A DNA stretch of 64,000 nucleotides, from positions 1,488,001-1,552,000 of the forward strand of contig NZ_JASZYB010000001.1 in assembly GCF_030317205.1 (NCBI RefSeq), written 5' to 3'. Both the position numbers and the translations under genes were made by a program. Under the pieces are notes generated by a model. The model had not been told where the DNA came from. It did not search any database and worked only from the letters and a program-made list of their open reading frames with translations. This document shows positions 9,592 to 19,034 of the stretch, piece by piece (the stretch's first letter is position 1; every line of letters starts with the position of its first letter). This DNA is from Variovorax sp. J2L1-78 (lineage in GTDB: Bacteria > Pseudomonadota > Gammaproteobacteria > Burkholderiales > Burkholderiaceae_C).

Positions 9592-10764
9592 TCAAGGGGC
9601 GAGCTTCCACTGGCCGTTGTCGAGCTTGACGATCACGCGGGCGCGTTCGTCGACGCCGTAGAGGTTGCCGGGCTTGAAGCTATAGACGCCGTGCACGCCG
9701 ACCACTTCCTTGGTGCTGAAGATGGCGTCGCGCAGCGCGACCCGGAACTCCGGCGTGCCCGGCTCGGCCTTGGCCATCGCGCGGGATGCGGCATCGGCGA
9801 ACACCAGCCAGCCGTCGAAGGAGTAGGCCGAGAACGCGTCGGTGGTCGGCGCGTTGTTGGCCTTCTGGAAAGCGGCGCGGAAATCGAGCCCGATCTTCTT
9901 GCTTGGATGGTCCGCGGGCAATTGCTCGGCCACGATGATCGGGCCGGTGGGCATCAGCGCCCCCTGCCCTGCCGAACCGACGACGCGCACGAAGTCGGGG
10001 TTGATCAGGCCGTGCTGGCCGTACACGCCGCCTTTGAAGCCGCGCTCCTGCAGCGCGAGGAAGGGCAGCGCACCGGGGGTGCCGGCGCCGCCGGTCATCA
10101 CCGCCTCGGGCTTGAGCGCGAGCAGCTTGAGCACCTGGCCGGTGACCGACGCATCGGCGCGCGCATACCGTTCGTTGCCCAGCACCGTGATGCCGGCGGC
10201 CGGCGCCGCCTTCATCAGCGCGTTGTAGACCAGGTCGCCCCAGGCGTCGGAGAAGCCGATGTAGCCCACGCTCTTCACGCCGTTGCGCTTCATGCGCTCG
10301 ACCACCGCATCGATCATGAGCTGGGTGGGTTGCGCCACCGTCATCACCCAGGGGTTCTCGGCCGGGTCGAGCAGCAGCGGGGTCAGTCCGATCAGCGGGG
10401 TCTTCGCCTCGCGCCCGACCTGCGCCATGGCGATCGCCGACGGCACGCCCGAGGTGCCCATGAGCACGTCGACCTTCTCCTCGTCCACCAGCTTGCGCGC
10501 GTTCCGCCCGGCGGCGGTCGGGTCGGAGCCGTCGTCCAGCACCACCAGCTGGATCTTGCGGCCGTTGACCTCGCCCTTGTACGCCAGCGCCGCCTGCATG
10601 CCCTTGGCATAGGGCACGCCGATCGACGAGTTGGGGCCGGAGAGCGAAACGCTCAGGCCCACCTTCAGGTCGGCCGCCTGCGCGGCCGGCAGCAAGGCGG
10701 CGAAGGTGGCCAGGGCGGCGGCTGCGGTGGCGCAGCGTGTCAGGGTCCGGATCAAGCGCTTCAT
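9592..10764 (-). CDS. Periplasmic substrate-binding protein of Liv-type ABC importer (third copy in cluster)
   Basis: A 390-residue type I periplasmic binding protein. Residues 1-30 are a signal peptide (basic MKRLIRTLTR, hydrophobic core, AQA cleavage region). The mature part opens with ADLKVGLSVSLSGP, the usual start of LivK-like proteins. It is the nearest of three related binding proteins to the LivH/M-G/F genes and is the most divergent of the three. It lies between the second Rieske pair and the permease, in the same orientation with gaps of about 40-50 bases. It should capture an organic acid in the periplasm; which acid cannot be told. Confidence 0.93.
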   Translation of the reverse strand: MKRLIRTLTRCATAAAALATFAALLPAAQAADLKVGLSVSLSGPNSSIGVPYAKGMQAALAYKGEVNGRKIQLVVLDDGSDPTAAGRNARKLVDEEKVDVLMGTSGVPSAIAMAQVGREAKTPLIGLTPLLLDPAENPWVMTVAQPTQLMIDAVVERMKRNGVKSVGYIGFSDAWGDLVYNALMKAAPAAGITVLGNERYARADASVTGQVLKLLALKPEAVMTGGAGTPGALPFLALQERGFKGGVYGQHGLINPDFVRVVGSAGQGALMPTGPIIVAEQLPADHPSKKIGLDFRAAFQKANNAPTTDAFSAYSFDGWLVFADAASRAMAKAEPGTPEFRVALRDAIFSTKEVVGVHGVYSFKPGNLYGVDERARVIVKLDNGQWKLAP

Positions 10765-10806
10765 GGCGGGGGCCTCGTGGGTGGATGAATGGGTGGAAGG
10801 AGGGAA

Positions 10807-11298
10807 CTAGATGAACAACTGGATCGCCGGCAGCGGCCGCTCCGGCTGCAGCAGGTCGACGCGCTTCTGCTGCAGGCGCAGCACGCCGGCCTCGCGCACC
10901 AGCGTGTGGCGGTAGCGGCCGGTCAGCAGCAGCTCGCGCTCGCCACGCGCCTCAACGTAGAGGAACGGGGTCCGCAACACCGCCACGCCGGCTTCCGGGT
11001 CGACGGACACCACCCGCGGGCGCTGCAGCACGTGCTGCCCCTGGCTGGGCGGATGCTGCGAATGGGCACGCGGATTCTTCAGCCGCTCGATGCGCAACTG
11101 CAGCAGCAGCCGGTCTTCGTAGGCGATCGAGTTGTGGGTGTGCGGATCGGCCTGGCGTGCGCCCAGGAGCGGCACCCAGTAATGGCCGTCGGCGGCGAAG
11201 AGGTCCAGCCATTCGTCGTAGCGGCCGTCGTCGAGCAGCGCGGCTTCGTCCTCGACGAAGCGCGACAGCACGTCTTCCGTGAACAGGCCGTCCGTCAT
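10807..11298 (-). CDS. Aromatic-ring-hydroxylating dioxygenase beta subunit (second pair)
   Basis: A 163-residue protein of the SnoaL-like/cystatin-like fold typical of Rieske oxygenase small subunits. Family blocks include the N-terminal VLSRFVEDEAALLDDGRYDEWLDLFA, YWVPL near residue 35 and the RIERLKNPRAHSQHPPS segment near 70-86. Small subunits are structural and have no cofactor. The start overlaps the alpha-subunit stop (11295-11298, ATGA). It is clearly homologous to the other beta subunit at 20667-21149 (both end in PAIQLF or PAVQLF) but not identical, so it is a paralogue. Confidence 0.93.
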   Translation of the reverse strand: MTDGLFTEDVLSRFVEDEAALLDDGRYDEWLDLFAADGHYWVPLLGARQADPHTHNSIAYEDRLLLQLRIERLKNPRAHSQHPPSQGQHVLQRPRVVSVDPEAGVAVLRTPFLYVEARGERELLLTGRYRHTLVREAGVLRLQQKRVDLLQPERPLPAIQLFI

Positions 11299-12623
11299 GC
11301 CACCGCCTCCATGCCCTGCGTCATGAAGTGCGCCCAGGCGCGGAACTGGTTGCGCATCAGGATCTCGTTGGTGCCGTTGACGGTCTGCACCGGCGTGTCG
11401 GCCTCGCCCGCGCGGTGGTCGCGGTGCAGGCTGATCCACTCGTTGCCGTCGGCGCGCAGGCCCTGCTGCATGCTCTCGAACAGCGCGACGTCGTCGTGCG
11501 CGACGATCGACATCGGCGAGAACACCAGCCGGTTGTAGGTGAGCGAACGCTCGAAGAGCAGATCCGGCGCACCGGCCGGCCGGAAGGCCCAGGCTTCCAC
11601 CAGCGTGCGGTCGGCGGCGAGCGGCCGGATCACGCGGATGGCCTGCGGCGAGCCCTTGGCCGCGAGGCTCGGGAAGAGCACCGCGTTCTGCGGCGAGCGC
11701 TGCAGGATGTCGGCGGCCCGCTCCACGCCATGCGCCGCGGTCATCGCCGCCTCGTACTCGGGCACCTGCGCGTAGTTGGAATGGATGCTGAAGTTCACGC
11801 CGAGCACGCTGTGCCCGTTGGCGAGCACGCGCCCGCCCATGCGGTCGAAGAAGTCGTAGCCCGCGCCGAAGGGCAGGATCTGTTCCATCGCCATCGGCTT
11901 GGGATCGTCCGGCCCGTGGCCCGCCCACAGCTGGTTCGCCGCCTGGGTGGCCGACTCGTGGGTCGACATCGGATGCACCGTGTCGTTGATGTTCTCCAGG
12001 TACATCTTCCAGTTGCAGTGGATGATGTTGCGCATCGCACCGCCGGCCACCACCAGGCGCCCCTCGGGCGAGCGGTCGACCAGGTTGTCGATCGCCTGCA
12101 GCACGTCGCCGAAGTAGTCCTCGAACGACGGCCCGGCCTCGCTCAGGCGCACGAAGACGAAGTCGCGGTACACCACCACGTTCGCCAGGGTCACCATGCC
12201 GCGGCCCGATTCGCACTGGCGCAGCTGCGTGCCCCCGTAGCCCGCCTTCAGCGGCAGCGCCAGCGGGGCGCCGTCGAGCCGGTAGGTCCACGCGTGGTAC
12301 GGGCAGCGGAAGAACTTGCCGGTGTTGCCGCACGGGTCGCTCACCAGCTGCGTGCCCTTGTGGGCGCAGCGGTTGTAGAGCACCTTCAGCCCGCCGTCGG
12401 GTTGGCGCACCATCACCAGCGGACGGCCGGCGATGTCCTGCGTCAGGTAGTCGCCCGCGTTCGGCACCTGGCTCGCGTGGCCCAGGTAGTTCCAGGTCGC
12501 GGCGAAGAACTGCTCGCGCTCCAGGGCGAACAGCTCCTCGCTCAGGTACAGGTCGCGGTGGACGCGGTCGTCCTGCACCAGCGCGCGGACGGCGTCGGGT
12601 CGGCCTCGGTAGCGGTCGAACAT
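11295..12623 (-). CDS. Rieske aromatic-ring-hydroxylating dioxygenase alpha subunit (second pair)
   Basis: A 442-residue catalytic subunit. The Rieske [2Fe-2S] ligands are Cys86/His88 (CAHKG) and Cys107/His110 (CPYH). The mononuclear iron site is NDTVHPMSTH with His217 and His222, and Asp214 sits in the bridging position that passes electrons between subunits. It needs a reductase; the only one in the window is at 22607-23611. It is similar to the other alpha subunit (21265-22578) along its whole length. If the cluster handles indole-3-acetate, one of the two pairs would oxygenate the indole ring. Which pair, and what the other does, is unresolved. Confidence 0.94.
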   Translation of the reverse strand: MFDRYRGRPDAVRALVQDDRVHRDLYLSEELFALEREQFFAATWNYLGHASQVPNAGDYLTQDIAGRPLVMVRQPDGGLKVLYNRCAHKGTQLVSDPCGNTGKFFRCPYHAWTYRLDGAPLALPLKAGYGGTQLRQCESGRGMVTLANVVVYRDFVFVRLSEAGPSFEDYFGDVLQAIDNLVDRSPEGRLVVAGGAMRNIIHCNWKMYLENINDTVHPMSTHESATQAANQLWAGHGPDDPKPMAMEQILPFGAGYDFFDRMGGRVLANGHSVLGVNFSIHSNYAQVPEYEAAMTAAHGVERAADILQRSPQNAVLFPSLAAKGSPQAIRVIRPLAADRTLVEAWAFRPAGAPDLLFERSLTYNRLVFSPMSIVAHDDVALFESMQQGLRADGNEWISLHRDHRAGEADTPVQTVNGTNEILMRNQFRAWAHFMTQGMEAVA

Positions 12624-12667
12624 GGCGATTCAGACGGCGATGGACTCGGCGGCGTGGCGGCTGCGCC

Positions 12668-13810
12668 TCAGGGCACCAGCTTCCACTGGCCCTTCTCCAT
12701 CTTCACGATCACCACCGCGCGCTGGTCGGAGCCGTAGCGGTTGTCGGGGCTGAAGTTGTAGACGCCATGCGTGCCCACCAGCTCCTTCGTCGTGACGATC
12801 GCGTCGCGCAGCGCGGTCCGGAAGGCCGGCGTGCCCGGCTCGCCCTTGGTGCGCGCGGCCGCATCGGCCAGCAGCAGGTAGGCGTCGTAGGTGTACGACG
12901 AGAAGGCATCGGTCGGCACGCTGCCGTGGGTCTTCTGGTAGGCCGCGCGGAAGGCCAGCGACACCTTCTTGATCGGGTTGCTGTCGGGCAGCTGGTCGGC
13001 CACCAGCACCGGGCCGCTGGGCACCTGCAGGCCTTCGATCGCGCTGCCGCCCACGCGCACGAAGTCGGCATTGATCAGGCCATGCGTGCCGTAGATCTGG
13101 CCCTTGTAGCCGCGCTCGGCCAGCCCGAGGTAAGGCAAGGCACCGGGCGTGCCGGAGTTGCCGGCGAACACCGCATCGGGCCGCTGCGCCACGATCTTCA
13201 GCACCTGGCCGGCGACCGACGAATCGCTGCGCGCATAGCGCTCGTTGGTGACGACCTTGATGCCCACGGCCTCCGCGCTCTTTTGCAGCGAGTCGTAGGC
13301 CAGGTCACCCAGCGCGTCGGAGAAGCCGATGAAGGCGACCGACTTCACGTTGGACTTCTTCATGCGCTCGACCACCGCCGACACCATCAGCGGGAAGGGC
13401 TGCGACACGGTCACCGTCCAGACGCCTTCCGGCCCCGGGATGGTGACCGGCGTCGGCGAGATGAGCGGCACGTTGAGTTCGCGTGCGACCGCGGCGATGG
13501 CCATCGCGCCGGGCACGCCGGAGGTGCCGATCAGCACGTCGACCTTGTCGTCGACCACCAGTTTGCGGGCATTGCGCCCGGCGGTGGTCGGGTCGGAAGC
13601 GTCGTCGAGCACGATCAGCTCGACCTTGCGCCCGCCGATGGAGGGGTGCTCGGCGATGGCCGCGCGGATGCCCTTCTCGTAAGGGATGCCGAGGGCCGCG
13701 ACCGGCCCCGACAGCGAGCTGATGAAGCCGACCTTGAGATCGGCAGCGAAGGCCTGCGAGACGGACAGCGCGAGCGCCGCGGCGGCCAGGAGGGAGGTGG
13801 GCTTGTTCAT
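12668..13810 (-). CDS. Periplasmic substrate-binding protein of Liv-type ABC importer (second copy)
   Basis: A 380-residue LivK-like protein. The signal peptide is MNKPTSLLAAAALALSVSQAFA, and the mature part begins ADLKVGFISSLSGPVAALG. I chose ATG 13810; a longer frame continues upstream only by reading across the neighbouring binding-protein gene in another frame. It is closely related to the next upstream copy (13843-15009), with shared blocks such as SDPTTAGRNARKL and VVERMKKS, but with many substitutions, so this is tandem duplication with divergence. It presumably feeds the single LivH/M-G/F importer. Confidence 0.92.
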   Translation of the reverse strand: MNKPTSLLAAAALALSVSQAFAADLKVGFISSLSGPVAALGIPYEKGIRAAIAEHPSIGGRKVELIVLDDASDPTTAGRNARKLVVDDKVDVLIGTSGVPGAMAIAAVARELNVPLISPTPVTIPGPEGVWTVTVSQPFPLMVSAVVERMKKSNVKSVAFIGFSDALGDLAYDSLQKSAEAVGIKVVTNERYARSDSSVAGQVLKIVAQRPDAVFAGNSGTPGALPYLGLAERGYKGQIYGTHGLINADFVRVGGSAIEGLQVPSGPVLVADQLPDSNPIKKVSLAFRAAYQKTHGSVPTDAFSSYTYDAYLLLADAAARTKGEPGTPAFRTALRDAIVTTKELVGTHGVYNFSPDNRYGSDQRAVVIVKMEKGQWKLVP

Positions 13811-13842
13811 GGTTCGGTCGGTGGAGAGATGAAGGAATTCGT

Positions 13843-15009
13843 TCAGGGCACCAGCTTCCACTGGCCCTTTTCCAGCTTGACGATCACGCGCGAGCGTTCG
13901 TCCGAGCCGTAGCGGTCGGTGGGCTTGAAGTTGTAGACGCTGTGCGTGCCGACCAGCTCCTTGGTGCTGACGATCGCGTCGCGCAGCGCGACCCGGTAGG
14001 CCGGCGTGCCGGGCTCGCCCTTGGCGCGCGACGCGGCGTCCAGGAACAGCAGCCAGGCATCGAAGGAATAGGCCGAGAAGGCATCCGTGGGTGCCGCACC
14101 GTTGGCTTTCTGGTAGGCCGCGCGGAAGTCCATCGACACCTTGCGGATCGGGTTCGAGTCGGGCAGCTGCTCGGCGACGATCACCGGGCCGGTGGGGGCG
14201 AGCAGGCCTTCGACCGCGGTGCCGCCGACCCGCACGAAGTCGGGGTTGATCAACGCATGCATGCCATAGATCTGGCCCTTGTAGCCACGCTCGGCGAGCG
14301 CCAGGTACGGCAGCGCGCCGGGCGTGCCGGAGGTGCCGGTGATGACCGCATCGGGCCGGAGCGCCACGATCTTCAGCACCTGGCCGGTGACCGAGGCATC
14401 GGCACGCGCATAGCGTTCGTTGCTCACCACCTTGATGCCGGCAGGCTCGGCGCTCTTCTGCAGCGCGTCGTAGACCAGGTCGCCCCAGGCGTCGGAAAAG
14501 CCGATGTAGCCGACCGTCTTCACGCCCGACTTCTTCATGCGCTCGACCACCGCGCTGACCATCAGCGGCGCCGGCTGCGGCAGGGTCACCATCCAGGCGC
14601 CCTCCTCGCCCGGCAGGTTCGCATTGGCGATGGAGATCAGCGGCGTCTTCGTCTCGCGGGCCACGGCGGCGATCGCCAGCGCCCCGGGCGAGCCCGCGGT
14701 GCCGATGATCACGTCGACCTTCTCCTCGTCGATCAGCTTGCGCGCATTGCGCGCCGCCGTCGACGGGTCGGAGGCATCGTCCAGCTGCACCAGCTGCACC
14801 TTGCGCCCGTCGACCTCGGAGCGATAGGCCACCGCCGCCTTCATGCCCTTCTCGTAGGGGATGCCCAGCGAGGACACCGGGCCGGACAGCGAGGTGATGA
14901 AGCCGACCTTGAGATCGGCCGCCAGCGCACTCGTCGCCGCGAGCGACGTGAGCGTGCCGAGCGCGAGCGCGATGCCGGTGCGCAGGAATTGGCGTGACGA
15001 GACGTTCAT
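13843..15009 (-). CDS. Periplasmic substrate-binding protein of Liv-type ABC importer (first copy)
   Basis: A 388-residue LivK-like protein starting at ATG 15009 (MNVSSRQFLRTG). Residues 1-31 form a signal peptide with a hydrophobic core and SALA cleavage region, followed by ADLKVGFITSLSGPVSSLG. The shared mature-domain blocks place it with the two downstream copies. It follows the SDR gene with a 44-base gap. Three binding proteins with one membrane complex suggest that several related ligands (for example an auxin and its conjugates or oxidation products) share one importer; this is inference. Confidence 0.92.
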   Translation of the reverse strand: MNVSSRQFLRTGIALALGTLTSLAATSALAADLKVGFITSLSGPVSSLGIPYEKGMKAAVAYRSEVDGRKVQLVQLDDASDPSTAARNARKLIDEEKVDVIIGTAGSPGALAIAAVARETKTPLISIANANLPGEEGAWMVTLPQPAPLMVSAVVERMKKSGVKTVGYIGFSDAWGDLVYDALQKSAEPAGIKVVSNERYARADASVTGQVLKIVALRPDAVITGTSGTPGALPYLALAERGYKGQIYGMHALINPDFVRVGGTAVEGLLAPTGPVIVAEQLPDSNPIRKVSMDFRAAYQKANGAAPTDAFSAYSFDAWLLFLDAASRAKGEPGTPAYRVALRDAIVSTKELVGTHSVYNFKPTDRYGSDERSRVIVKLEKGQWKLVP

Positions 15010-15053
15010 GGCGATCCTTCCGTGGGTGATGAGAGAGATGGAGGCGAGCGCGC

Positions 15054-15775
15054 TCACAGCGTGAGGCTCCCGACGCTGGTGCCGCCGCAGACGTAGAGCA
15101 CCTGGCCGGTGACGAAGCTGTTGGCCGCATCGGCGAAGAAACCGACGGCGCGCGCGACGTCGTCCGCCTCGCCCAATCGCCGCACCGGTATCGACGCAGC
15201 CAGCGCGCGCTCCCGCTCGCCGGCCTGCACGATGTCGTAGAACATGTCCGTGCGCACCGGTCCCGGCGCCACCACGTTGACGGTGATGCCCTCGGGGGCG
15301 AGTTCCAGCGCCCAGGTGCGCGCCATGCCCAGCATGCCGGCCTTGGTCGCGGAGTAGCTGGTGCGCGACTGCGCGCCGACGGCCGCGCGGGACGACATCA
15401 GCACGATGCGGCCGAAGCGCTGGTCGCGCATCGCGGGCAGCACCGCCTGCACGAGCTGCACCGCGCAGCCCAGGTGCAGGTCGACCAGGGCATCGAGGTC
15501 CTCGAGCTTCACCTCGGCGATCGGCGCCGGGCGGATGACGCCGGCGTTGTGCACCAGCGTCGTGACCTCGAACTGGTGCGCGAGCTGCCGTGCGGCGGCC
15601 GCGGTGGCGGCACGGTCCATCAGGTCGACCTCGATGCTGTGCATGCGCGGGTGCGCGATGTCGCTCGCGCGCCGTGCCAGCGAGATCACCTGGTAGCCCT
15701 TGTCGAGCAGGTCCTGGCAGATCGCCTTGCCGATGCCGGCGCTGCCGCCGGTGACGGCCGCCACCTTGCGTGCGC

Positions 15776-15779
<4 letters not shown>
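15054..15779 (-). CDS. SDR family NAD(P)-dependent oxidoreductase
   Basis: A 241-residue classical short-chain dehydrogenase. The nucleotide motif TGGSAGIG is at residues 10-17, HNAG near 77-80, catalytic Ser near 129-130, and Tyr142/Lys146 in SYSATK. It ends with the usual GQVLYVCGG block. All catalytic residues are present, in contrast with the fused SDR domain two genes upstream. The start at 15779 overlaps the cyclase-family stop (15776), so the two are probably made together. It would oxidise or reduce a hydroxy/keto intermediate; the substrate is unknown. Confidence 0.92.
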
Positions 15780-16591
<812 letters not shown>

Positions 16592-16605
16592 GTGGGCTCC
16601 TGCTC

Positions 16606-17862
16606 TCAGCTGCCGCCGTTGGCGAGTTCGCGTTCCAGCACCTTGGGGTTGTCGCGCCAGCGCGCCAGCCATTCCTGTGCCACGTCGCCCGGATAGATGT
16701 CTTCCACGCCGTCGCGCAGGGCCTTGACGATGGCGTTGGCCAACGTGGCGGGTGCGAGCTTGGGCGGCGGCGTGTGCTGGTTCCAGTCGTCGTCGATCGG
16801 GCCGGGGAACACGTTCACCACGCGGATGCCCGCCGGGCGCATCTCGGCGCGCAGGCACTGCGCGAGCGAATGCGCTGCTGCCTTCGACGCGCTGAAGGTG
16901 CCGTGCGGCGGGAAGTTCGCGAGCGCGTAGATCGACAGCAGGTTGACCCAGGCCGTGGCGCCCGCGGGGCCGTCGGCCGAACGGCCCTTGAGCGCCGGGC
17001 CGAACTCCTGCGCCAGGCGCAGCAGGCCGAAGTAGTTGACGTCCATCTCGGCCTTGGCCACGTCGGTGCCGCGTCGCGCGCCGATGCCGAAGGTGCGATG
17101 CACCTCGGCGTTGTTGATCACGATGTCGACCTTGCCGCCGATGGAGCCCGCCAGTTCGGTCACCTGCCGCCCGTTGGTCAGGTCCAGCGGGACCAGCGTC
17201 ACCTGCGGCAGCGCGGAGATGTCGTCCAGGCCGTCGCCCATCTTCTTCCACGGCTCGGCGTGGCCGACCCAGACGAGGTCGGCCCCGGCCTTGACCAGCG
17301 CGCGCACCAGGGCCTGGCCGGTCTCGGTCTTGCCGTCCGTCACCAGCACCTTGCGGAACTTGGGGTCGCTGGTCATCTCGCGCAGCATCTTGTCGTCGGC
17401 CATATGGGCACTTCCTTCCTTCGGGAAACCGATGAGCACGGCCTGGCCCGCGCGATCGAGATGGGCGCCCACGCGCACGCGCTGCGGCGCCTCGCCGACC
17501 TCGCCGTGCAGGTGGACCATGAGCGTGGGGCCGGCGTCGAGCCGTACCAGGCCGAGCCGCCAGGGCAGCCGCTCGCGAAAGAACAGGTCGTTGCTGTGAT
17601 GCAGCGTGGTGCTGCCGAGCAGTTCGCCCTCGCCGCCCTGCACGCGCCAGCGCAGCGCGGTCGAGAGGCAACGGTGGCAGACCTCGCGCGGCGGGTACTG
17701 CACCGTGCCGCACGCGTCGCAGGTCTGGAGCTCGAAGCGGCCCTCGGCCGCGGCGGCCGTGAGGCCGAGCGCCACGCGGCCGCGCGCGCCAGGCGGCAGG
17801 TTCATCTGCCGGGTGCGCAGCACCGGGTTCTTGCGCGGGGGACGCATCATCGGCATCGTCAT
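16606..17862 (-). CDS. Fused DUF35/OB-fold zinc protein and degenerate SDR domain
   Basis: A 418-residue two-domain protein starting at ATG 17862, which overlaps the thiolase-like stop (ATGA). Residues about 30-150 form a DUF35-type protein: a zinc ribbon with Cys48, Cys51, Cys62 and Cys65, then an OB fold. Residues about 168-410 are SDR-like, but the TGxxxGxG loop reads VTDGKTETG, NNAG is NNAE, and the catalytic Tyr of YxxxK is Phe323 (FSASK, Lys327 kept), so dehydrogenase activity is doubtful. An internal ATG at 17403 (MADDKML) has an AAGGAAG ribosome-binding-like sequence about 8 bases upstream, so the SDR part may also be made alone. DUF35 proteins are obligate partners of thiolase-like enzymes, here the adjacent gene. 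Confidence 0.87.
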   Translation of the reverse strand: MTMPMMRPPRKNPVLRTRQMNLPPGARGRVALGLTAAAAEGRFELQTCDACGTVQYPPREVCHRCLSTALRWRVQGGEGELLGSTTLHHSNDLFFRERLPWRLGLVRLDAGPTLMVHLHGEVGEAPQRVRVGAHLDRAGQAVLIGFPKEGSAHMADDKMLREMTSDPKFRKVLVTDGKTETGQALVRALVKAGADLVWVGHAEPWKKMGDGLDDISALPQVTLVPLDLTNGRQVTELAGSIGGKVDIVINNAEVHRTFGIGARRGTDVAKAEMDVNYFGLLRLAQEFGPALKGRSADGPAGATAWVNLLSIYALANFPPHGTFSASKAAAHSLAQCLRAEMRPAGIRVVNVFPGPIDDDWNQHTPPPKLAPATLANAIVKALRDGVEDIYPGDVAQEWLARWRDNPKVLERELANGGS

Positions 17863-19034
17863 GACGGCCTTCCCAGAATGACGGCGCCCGTGCACAGGCA
17901 GCGGTCGTAGGTCACCATGCCGAAGCCGGCAACGAGGCCCAGTTGCGCGTCCGGCACGGCGCGCGGGCCGGCCTGGTCGGTGAGTTGCCGGATCGCCTCG
18001 ACCATGCCGAGGAAACCACCCGCCGCGCCCGCCTGCCCTGCCGACAGTTGCCCGCCGCTGGTGTTGTTGGGGAAGCTGCCGTCGAAGGCCATGGTGTGCG
18101 ACTGCACGAAGGCCGGGCCCTCGCCCTTGTCGCAGAAGCCGAGGTCCTCGAACTGCATCATCACGATCACCGGGTAGTCGTCGTAGGTCTGGACGAAGTC
18201 AAGCGCAGCGGGGCCGACGCCGGCCTGCGCATAGAGGTCGTCGCGGTCCTGCAGCCAGCCGCCGCGCACCATCACTGGGTCGTCAGAGAAGGCGTTGTGG
18301 CGCTCGATGGCGCCGCGCACCACGACGTGCGCCAGGCCGAGGTCGCGGGCGCGCGCCTCGCTCATCACCAGGAAGGCATCGGCGCCGGCGCAGGGCATGA
18401 CGCAATCGAACAGGTGGATCGGGTCGGAGATCGGGCGCGCGGCCATGTACTCGTCGAGCGTGAGCGCCTTCTTGAACATGGCGTTCGGGTTGCCCAGCGC
18501 ATTGGTGCGCTGGTCGACGCAGATGCGGCCGAAGTCCTCGCGCGTCGCGCCGTACTGGCGCATGTAGTTCGCGGTGATCATCGCGAAGATCGAGTTCGGG
18601 CCGCCGGAGCCGTACGGATAGCTGGCGTCGCGGGCGAAGTTGCTGAAGCTACCGAGTGTCTGACGGAAGGAGTCGACGTGGTTGGTGTCGGCACCGATGC
18701 AGGCGACGATGTCGGCATCGCCCGCCTGCACCGCGCGCGCGGCGCGCCGCAGGCACATCACGCCCGATGCGCCGCCGGTCGGCACATGGTCGAGCCAGCG
18801 CGGCGACAGGCCCAGGTGCTGCGTCACGCCCACGGCCGTGTCGGGCGCGAGCGAGAAGCTGCTGAGCGACAGGCCGTCGATGTCTTCCTTCGCGACGCCG
18901 GCGCCGCGCACCAGCGCGTCGAGCGCCCGGCCGATGAACCAGTGCGCGCCCTCGGTGGCGTAGCGCACGTAAGGCACGGTGATGGGCACGGCCACCGCCA
19001 CGCCGTCGTAGGAACTGCGTTTCGATGGGGCCAT
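17859..19034 (-). CDS. Thiolase-like (SCP-x/Ltp2-type) protein lacking thiolase catalytic residues; candidate retro-aldolase
   Basis: A 391-residue thiolase-fold protein. Where thiolases have the acyl-accepting Cys in CxSG, this has Gly88 (GGASG, residues 87-91). Where they have the GHP His it has Gln334 (SAGQAG). A C-terminal MVTYDRCLC segment with Tyr376 is kept. These losses match the Ltp2-type aldolases of steroid side-chain degradation, which work with a DUF35 protein and cleave a beta-hydroxyacyl-CoA rather than thiolysing a beta-ketoacyl-CoA. The adjacent gene encodes a DUF35 protein and overlaps by ATGA. In an indole-acetate pathway it could split 3-hydroxy-oxindole-3-acetyl-CoA into isatin and acetyl-CoA; this is inference. 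The start shares TGATG with the upstream CoA ligase stop. Confidence 0.9.
   Translation of the reverse strand: MAPSKRSSYDGVAVAVPITVPYVRYATEGAHWFIGRALDALVRGAGVAKEDIDGLSLSSFSLAPDTAVGVTQHLGLSPRWLDHVPTGGASGVMCLRRAARAVQAGDADIVACIGADTNHVDSFRQTLGSFSNFARDASYPYGSGGPNSIFAMITANYMRQYGATREDFGRICVDQRTNALGNPNAMFKKALTLDEYMAARPISDPIHLFDCVMPCAGADAFLVMSEARARDLGLAHVVVRGAIERHNAFSDDPVMVRGGWLQDRDDLYAQAGVGPAALDFVQTYDDYPVIVMMQFEDLGFCDKGEGPAFVQSHTMAFDGSFPNNTSGGQLSAGQAGAAGGFLGMVEAIRQLTDQAGPRAVPDAQLGLVAGFGMVTYDRCLCTGAVILGRPS

Noticed and set aside
9592..15009. Possible assembly duplication of the binding-protein genes
   Set aside because: The three copies differ at many residues and have different signal peptides and flanks, so they are paralogues, not a repeated contig end.
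12668..15130. A single 820-codon frame that appears to join two binding proteins
   Set aside because: The upstream part is another frame of the first binding-protein gene. The real downstream protein starts at 13810 with its own signal peptide.
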